From Amborella trichopoda (taxonomy: Eukaryota; Streptophyta; Magnoliopsida; Amborellales; Amborellaceae): a stretch of 64,000 bases of DNA. Numbering within the stretch: position 1 is the first letter of the stretch; each line of letters begins with the position of its first letter. This document shows, piece after piece, positions 58,135 through 64,000 of the stretch. The stretch is from contig NW_006499973.1 of NCBI RefSeq assembly GCF_000471905.2, positions 1,508,325 to 1,572,324 on the forward strand, given 5' to 3'. Below the pieces are notes generated by a model. That model did no database searches, was not told where the DNA came from, and saw nothing but the letters and a program-made list of their open reading frames with translations. Made by a program: the position numbers and the translations under genes.

Positions 58135-61000
58135 ACATCTTAGCAGAATTGCCAGGTCTACCTCGATATGTTCTACTTCGGTCTCGTACCCTTATGGGTC
58201 ATAGAGAGCTTGATACAAAGCCATCCGGTAATCCTGTGAGAGCATGAGGGCATCGTAGACACTAAGAAGGGCTGAAAGCTTCCGTAGATGTCCTATCACA
58301 TCATATGTCACCTTTTCTTGATCAAGGCCTTGTGCTCTTGGTCCTGCCACTGATTTGATAGGTATACTGGGTTGAGGAATAGGTTTGAGTAAAGTGGGTT
58401 TATTTTGGCCAGCTAGCTGACTTGATTGCACAGTGGGCTTGGTTCGAGTGGCAGAAGTTTGAGGTTTTGGAAGGAGCTGAGTGCATGAGATAAAAGGGGT
58501 CCCAGCAAATTGGAGAATAAGAGGATTGTTTAAGGTATTGGGATTAGGAAGAAGCCTAGGGAGCTATAGGATAGGCAGACTAGCCTTTGGATTTAGGGGC
58601 AATGGCGGACTGGGGAAGTTCAAGGTGCCCGACTTCTACGGTGGAGGTTGCAGCGTCCTCCTTGATCTGAGATTTATCTGCCCCATGATGGGTATTGTTC
58701 CTAAAATTTGCACCATGTGGCAAGCTCCCTAGGAATAGAAGCTTTGCCCTCTCGACTCTCTCAATCTCCGCTCGAAGTCAGGCTCAGGGAGCCACTGGGG
58801 TTTCTTTGACATTGACTTCTTGAGCTTCTTTGAAGAAGGTGGCTCTGCCTTGGATTTAGTCAGGGCATCAACAATTGTTAAGAATCCTGCTGCCTCTGCC
58901 AGGGTCTTTCTCAATCGCTTCCGTTGCGTCTTAGTTATGTTCGATCCCTCAAGTTCTCTATTGAGAGCATCGAAGTCCGGACATATCAAGGTTGTACATG
59001 CAGGAGACATAGACAAGGAAGAATGAGAAGCAGGAGAAGAAGGAGGAGTAGGGTTAGAAGGTGGGGGATTTTTAAGGTCGTTCCCCTCATCAGACCAATC
59101 TGGGCTACTTTTTATGTCATTGCCAGAGTTGGATAGGTGCAGGGGATCTTTTAGGTCTTTCCCTTTTTTAGACCACTGGGGAGTACTTTTGACGTCGTCA
59201 CCCTCATTGGATGTGTGCGGAGTGGGAGATGAGATGGAGCATCTTCTTAATAGGAAGAAGAAGGAAAAAGGATTGTGTCAGGGATGAAGTTCAGCAAGGT
59301 TGGCAACGGAGGAAGGGGCCTGAGAAATTCCTGCTCGACTATGGGTTGAGCAGTCTTGTTTCTTCGACGAGCAGCCCTTGGTGCCCGTCTCTTTCTGGTT
59401 TTCTGACGTGATGTCAGATTCGTCTCGCTAGGGTGGCAAACCGCTCTAAGTTGGAGAACTGCTTCTCATCTTAAGGACTTGAGTCTTCTTTGGCCATGGT
59501 AGGTTATCCATGGCTGGGAATCAGGGGTTCCGCATAGTCTGAGTCATTGATAGGAAGGTCTTGGTTTGTGAGATTTGTTGCCTCAATGGAGAAGTGATTT
59601 GGGGATCTGTTACAGGGAGATTGTAAAATTCTTGACACTCCCGCATCTTCTCTGCGAATATATCAAGGAAAGTTGTGCATTCTGACAGATAATGACTTCT
59701 TATTTGATGAAATGGCACCAACGATCTTCAGTCCCCTTAGTAAGGCGGTGGGGTTGCCTTGCCGGTTTCGGTGTGATTATGCCTTCCTGAAGCATTATAA
59801 TGAAAAAAGCATGGAGGATATCAGGCATTTCGTCTTCCTCTTGAATGGTTACGGCATGGGAGGTCTCAGCTGCCCTGAAGGCCTTCTTCAAATCTTCAAG
59901 CTTTATTTGACCTTTCAGAATGAGAGCGTCAATGATATCCTTCAACGTGTAGCAGTCATTTGTGGGATGATTGATCCTCGGATGGTAGGCACAATAATTC
60001 GCCTGAGTGTCAAGGCCAGACTACTCAGGGAACTTGGTTTCTGGAAGCTGGATCATATTATGCTCCAATAGTAACTGGAACAGAGCAAAGACCCATTCCT
60101 TCTTAAAGGGATAGACCTTGTTCCTATGTCTGGCGAATAATCACCCCAATCAAGGTTGGCTAGTGGAGGTATCCGATTGTACGACAGTTGTTGCTTGCCA
60201 GTCTGGGGTGTTACTGTTGTCACGGTTACCCCTTTAGAGAGGTCCAAAGTTTGGGAGGGAGCCTTCTTTGAATCAGTGACCATGACGGCTGCACTGATTA
60301 CCCCCTTTTGTTGGCTGCCTCGTGTGTTATTCCGAGAGCTACCATTGCCCCAGTTGTTGGATGAACTTGTAGATGGTTGTCTTGTCCCACCATGATAGCA
60401 TGACAAACGTTCTATGTGAACTGATTTAGAGATCAACTCTGACATGGAGATCGGATTGGAGGCCTTGACATGTAAAGCGATTTCAGGTCGCATGTTTCAC
60501 ACGCATGTCTGGACTGATTTCTTCTCAAGCATAGGATTAGGATGGCAAGAAGCCAAGTTTCTCCATCTTGACATGAATTGATCCATGGGTTCATCAAGTT
60601 CTTGAGTTAGGGTGACCCACGAGCCTTGTAGTGTGTGTGAGGAATGGAGACCGTGGGGTTTCCACCTCGAAGTGTTGAGCCTCTAGGGATAGAGACCAAT
60701 GGTGTAGGAATGTGGGGGGTAACCTTTTGGCGACCCATAAATGCAATGGCAACTTGCTTGCCTCTTGTAAAAAGGGACTGAGTCGCCTTCTAACGTACCT
60801 TCGGAACTCAACCGGCAAGTGACTTGCCGGTGGCTGGGTGTATGCTGTGTGGGGCAACATAAGTGCTGCCCATGCAGGGCACCTTGTTGAGTTTCCATCA
60901 TAGCGAAGAGATGGGGAGTGAAGGACCTTCAAGTCCCTCCTCACATCGGTCCAGGTTAAGCCCTAGGAGCTAAACAAGGGGTCTTTGCTCAAGAGAATGG
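58135..61000 (-). pseudogene. Tat-2 gag
   Basis: Reading leftwards from the primer-binding site: a possible start around 60901 (MMETQQGALHGQ). Then a capsid-like stretch DEPMDQFMSRWRNLASCHP with an in-frame TGA at 60499-60497. Then RPEIALHVKASNPISMSELI and KSVHIE. Then a zinc-knuckle-like CAYHPRINHPTNDC (59993-59952) followed by KDIIDALILKGQIKLEDLKK. Then a basic region with KTQRKRLRKTLAEAAGFLTI (about 58920), and finally the segment joining the protease. The knuckle is C-X2-H-X4-H-X4-C rather than the usual C-X2-C-X4-H-X4-C. Gag forms the cytoplasmic particle and binds the RNA. Frames shift several times. Confidence 0.7.
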
Positions 61001-61185
61001 TCGGGAACGAAGTTGAAGGACCTTGTTCCCTAGGGACACTCTCAAATAAGGGGATAATAAAATCTCTAATCCGGATACAGGAGTTACAGAACCCAGCAGC
61101 CATAAGTGAATATGAAAAGAGAATGAAAGTAGATAATAAAAGAAGAGACTAGCCAAACAAGACCGATTCGACTAAGAGGTAGTAA
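61001..61185 (-). mobile_element. Tat-2 untranslated leader
   Basis: Short stretch between the possible gag start and the primer-binding site; no coding or repeat signal seen. Confidence 0.5.
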
Positions 61186-61204
61186 GTCCCCAATGGAGTT
61201 GCCA
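61186..61204 (-). promoter_or_regulatory. Primer-binding site of Tat-2
   Basis: The minus strand reads TGGCAACTCCATTGGGGAC, three bases inside the 5' LTR end. It fixes the element's orientation as minus and shares 16 of 19 bases with the NA-1 site at 26748-26766. Confidence 0.8.
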
Positions 61205-61984
61205 AGCTGGTTAGGTGCCTCGATCTCGCCCTCCGGATCCTGAAAGATCGAGCGGTGTGCATCTCGGGTTTTGGGGGAGATCCGGGATGTTTATGAGATT
61301 GCTCTCTCGGGAACCTCGTTCAAAAACGGAGGTAAGTGTTACCAACCAGTGAAAGAGGAATTTTAAAGGTGGGTTCGGGACTTACTCGGGCTGACTCGCG
61401 TGGGTGCTCATGAAGAAAGCCCCCCCAGTAATAAAACTGGTTCAGAATCGCCTCCCTTGGCTTGTATTCTTCTTATTTTCTACTTTTCTACAATCATACA
61501 CGTATATGGCAAAGGTTATGGGATAGGTGGGTCAGACCTCACCCTTTTTCTCTCTGATGAAAGTACACGAGCATGTGCATCCAAAAAAGAAGAAAGAAAG
61601 ACAAAGAGAGAGAAGAATTCGACCAAGTGAGAGGATCAGAGCAGTGACTAGGCTGGTGGATAATTGACCTAATGTGGTAGTAAAACGGGCTCGATAACTA
61701 AGACCGGTTCACGGGATCACTACTAGACGTTATTACTAATATCGACCAGCTAAGCACGATGGTCGGTCTATTGTGGCAGTAAAGCGGGCCAAGTGATCCT
61801 GGCGCAACAACATTATGGCTAGACGATAGGGTTACCATGAGAGGCTAACCTCAATCCCTCTTAGTCGAATGAAGGAGTAACAAAGTAGGGGTTAAAGAGA
61901 AGAAGCGAATAGACAGAAGGAGAGAGAAGAAGGAAGAGAGGAGAGAGAATAAACGAGAGGATAAAAGAGAGAGAGGGAAAGAAG

Positions 61985-62770
61985 GCGCAGTCGGGGCTAA
62001 GCATCACTGATTGTGTTAGAAGAAGAGAGAAAAAAAGCAATTGACGCTAAGTTTTGTCGACTGTATTAAAATAGAAGGGATAAAGAGAGAGAAGAAGCAG
62101 TCGGTGCTAGATTTTACCAACTGATAGAAGAAGAGAAAGAAAACCAGTCGGCGTTAGATCTTGCCGATTGAGAGAAGAAGAGAGAGAAAACCAATCGGCA
62201 CTAGGTCTCACCAACTGACAGAAGAAGAGAGAGAAGACCAGTCGGCACTAGGTCTCGTCGATTGACAGAAGAAGAGAGAGGGGACCAGTCGGCGTTAGGT
62301 TTCACCGACTGACAGAAAAAGAGAGAGAAGACCAGTAGGTGCTTGGTTTCGTCAACTGACAGAGGAAGAGAGAGAAAACCAGTCAGCGCTAAGTCTCCCC
62401 GATTGATAGAAGAAGAGAAAGAAAACTAGTCGGCGTTAGATCTTGTCGACTGAGAGAAGAAGAGAGAGAAAACCAGTCGGTGCTAGGTCTTGCTGATTGA
62501 CAGAAGAAGAGAGAGAGGACTAGTCGGCGCTAGGTTTCATCGATTGACAGAAGAAGAGAGAGAAGACCAGTCGGCGTTAGGTTTCATAGATTGACAAAGG
62601 AAGAGAGAGAAAAACAATCATCGTTAGGTCTCACCGACTGACAGAAGAAGAGAGAGAAGACCAGTCAGTGTTGGGTTTTCCAACTGACAGAGGAAGAGAG
62701 AGAAAACCAATCAACGCTAGGTCTCACTGATTGATAGAAGAAGAGAGAGAGGACCAATCGGCGCTAGGCT
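61985..62770 (-). repeat. Hairpin minisatellite, unit ~47 bp (Tat-2 5' LTR)
   Basis: Same unit as 47745-48535, with a similar number of copies (about 17). The order of variants is broadly kept but individual units differ by transitions and some by gain or loss. Confidence 0.85.
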
Positions 62771-62809
62771 TCTTTGGTTTCATTAAACAGGGACAAATGA
62801 AGATAAAGA

Positions 62810-62965
62810 TGAGAAGAGAGGATGAGAGAGAAAGAGGGAGAAGAAGAGAGAGAAAGAAGAGAGAGAAAGAGAGAGAAAAAGAGAGAAGAGAGAAAAGAGA
62901 GAGAAATAGAGAGAAGAAGAGAGAGAGAAAGAGAGAGAAAAGGATAGAGAGAGAGGGAGGACAGA
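62810..62965. repeat. GA-rich tract in the Tat-2 5' LTR
   Basis: GAGAGAAAGAGAG low complexity that keeps frames open on both strands; not coding. Confidence 0.9.
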
Positions 62966-63123
62966 GAGCTTCCTACCCAAAGGGTACCAGCCCTTTTCTT
63001 CTCTCTCATCTCTCTCTCTCCAAGACGTACTCACACGCTCAAGTAAGGAATCAAAATTTTTTATTCGATCTTCAAACAATCAATTGAAGGCCGAGAGGTC
63101 TCTTTCCAATGAGACAGTGCTTG

Positions 63124-63133
63124 TTTATATAGA
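63124..63133 (-). promoter_or_regulatory. LTR promoter TATA box (Tat-2 5' LTR)
   Basis: The minus strand reads TCTATATAAA. It is the promoter copy that would drive Tat-2 genomic RNA toward lower coordinates, although the U3 enhancer side is interrupted at 63812. Confidence 0.65.
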
Positions 63134-63812
63134 ATTGTGCCCAAACATGGGTGGATTGATCAAAATTAGACCTAATTGCTGAAAATTAAGATTTAATTGA
63201 ATTAAAAGAAATTCTAAAAATGGGTACAAAATGGTAGTTTTGCCCCTGTCTAACAATGTGTGGAATTTCAATGCAGTCCATGCTGCTGCCTGAGAACTTG
63301 TGTGATCTTCTGTGGCTGACCCGAGGTTTTTTTGTTACCCGTTTCATCGAAAGATTATTGTTTTCTTGTAGATATCGACATGACGAACATTTGATACCAA
63401 CTTTGAGTCATGAATCATGTTTTTTAGCCATGATCACGAAACTTAAAATTGGTTTGAATCTTGTAAACTTCAGATTGATAGTGCGCTTGTTCCTTGATGT
63501 TTTTTATAATTTTTTCATCGTAACGCACTAAGCATGCCATCACGATCACGTGAGAACAAACGAGACGTGATCTGGAGCCCGAATGAAGACTTCGCAACTT
63601 TTGAGTTCCGGTCGAAATCTGGAATCCGACGACCGAAATTTCAGTTACTTCATCGGCTTCATGCATGAAATTTGACCGTCCATCACGTACAGAGTTGGGA
63701 CCAATGATAGCCATGGACCTTACGCACACATTGGAATTGGTTTCGCGTTGATCCGTTGCGTGAGCGTTGTGATTTGGTCCATCGAGCGAGATGTGTCACT
63801 GATGAATTTTAG

Positions 63813-64000
63813 TAGATTATTTTTTATATTAACACTTTTTTTTTGACTGCACGGACTTGTCTTGCTAGAGGAGTTGAATCCCGGTTAAATCGCTTGGGGG
63901 CCAGGCTCAAGTCGGGTTAAACGTTCCGAATCGATTTTGGGAACAGTGCCTGAGAGTGTGCGAGAGAGGGGCTCATCCCACGCCCAAGCTCATGTACCAT
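63813..64000. other. Unassigned sequence after the 5' LTR break
   Basis: No counterpart in the 3' LTR. Contains a T-run and a segment GAGTTGAATCCCGGTTAAAT. Probably the edge of another repeat that continues past the window. Confidence 0.4.

Larger units (their letters stand above)
61208..63812 (-). mobile_element. 5' LTR of Tat-2, interrupted at its U3 side
   Basis: Starts TGGTTAGGTGCC as in the 3' LTR and remains collinear for about 2.6 kb through the hairpin array, GA tract, TATA box and ATCGAGCGAGATGTGTCACT. It stops matching at GATGAATTTT (63812), where the 3' LTR continues for another 600 bp. Either another element is inserted here or the U3 end is deleted. Confidence 0.85.

Noticed and set aside
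59673..60071. 132-codon plus-strand frame
   Set aside because: It is antisense to the gag zinc-knuckle region; the minus strand carries the recognisable CAYHPRINHPTNDC motif.
1..64000. tRNA, rRNA or other RNA genes
   Set aside because: No cloverleaf with A and B boxes and no rRNA segment was recognised by eye; a tRNAscan or Rfam search would be decisive.

Overview
The window is nuclear DNA of a plant. It has one intron-containing plant gene with a chloroplast-type N-terminus at the left edge. The other roughly 59 kb is AT-rich intergenic DNA and a dense nest of long LTR retrotransposons with GA/CT microsatellites and minisatellites. There is no prokaryotic signal such as operons, ribosome-binding sites or CRISPR. 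Three runs of N (12040-12337, 25552-26223, 50488-50507) are assembly gaps. I cannot name the species.

Layout. (1) 1-4560: a minus-strand gene for a plastid-type thioredoxin-fold/GST-N-like protein (prostaglandin E synthase 2-like). Eight exons are resolved at base level, including a 19-nt microexon carrying the CPFC redox site; the 3' end lies beyond the left edge. (2) 4561-9600: AT-rich intergenic DNA with a degenerate roughly 280-bp tandem repeat bounded by short inverted repeats. (3) 9650-14660: GA-rich tandem DNA, then two interleaved pairs of inverted repeats (foldback/MITE-like) and several short tandem arrays. (4) About 15000-18278: an LTR-like block in minus orientation, followed by non-coding retroelement DNA that is split by a 3088-bp solo LTR (20132-23219) flanked by the 5-bp duplication TAACT. 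(5) 24473-about 33768: a plus-strand non-autonomous LTR element with two LTRs, a primer-binding site and no gag or pol, filled with C-rich and A-rich minisatellites. (6) 34794-46560: an inverted LTR fragment, then a decayed minus-strand Ty3/gypsy element (Tat-1) with integrase, RNase H, reverse transcriptase, protease and gag remnants, plus an opposite-strand plant-mobile-domain-like ORF. (7) 46958-63812 and beyond: a second minus-strand element (Tat-2) with a 3.23-kb 3' LTR, a plus-strand plant-mobile-domain-like ORF, protease, gag, primer-binding site and a truncated 5' LTR. Its reverse transcriptase, RNase H and integrase are missing.

How it fits together. Tat-1 and Tat-2 match the Tat/Ogre branch of plant Ty3/gypsy elements in several ways: an LDGGS protease site, a C-H-H-C gag knuckle, a second archaeal-type RNase H, multi-kilobase LTRs and an extra ORF between pol and the 3' LTR. 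The 9.3-kb non-autonomous element has nearly the same primer-binding site as Tat-2 (16 of 19 positions), so Tat proteins may have mobilised it. All retroelement reading frames are broken by stops and frameshifts. The most unusual points are the antisense plant-mobile-domain ORFs with an upstream TATA box, and hairpin arrays in two unrelated LTR families in which some stems are kept by paired base changes.
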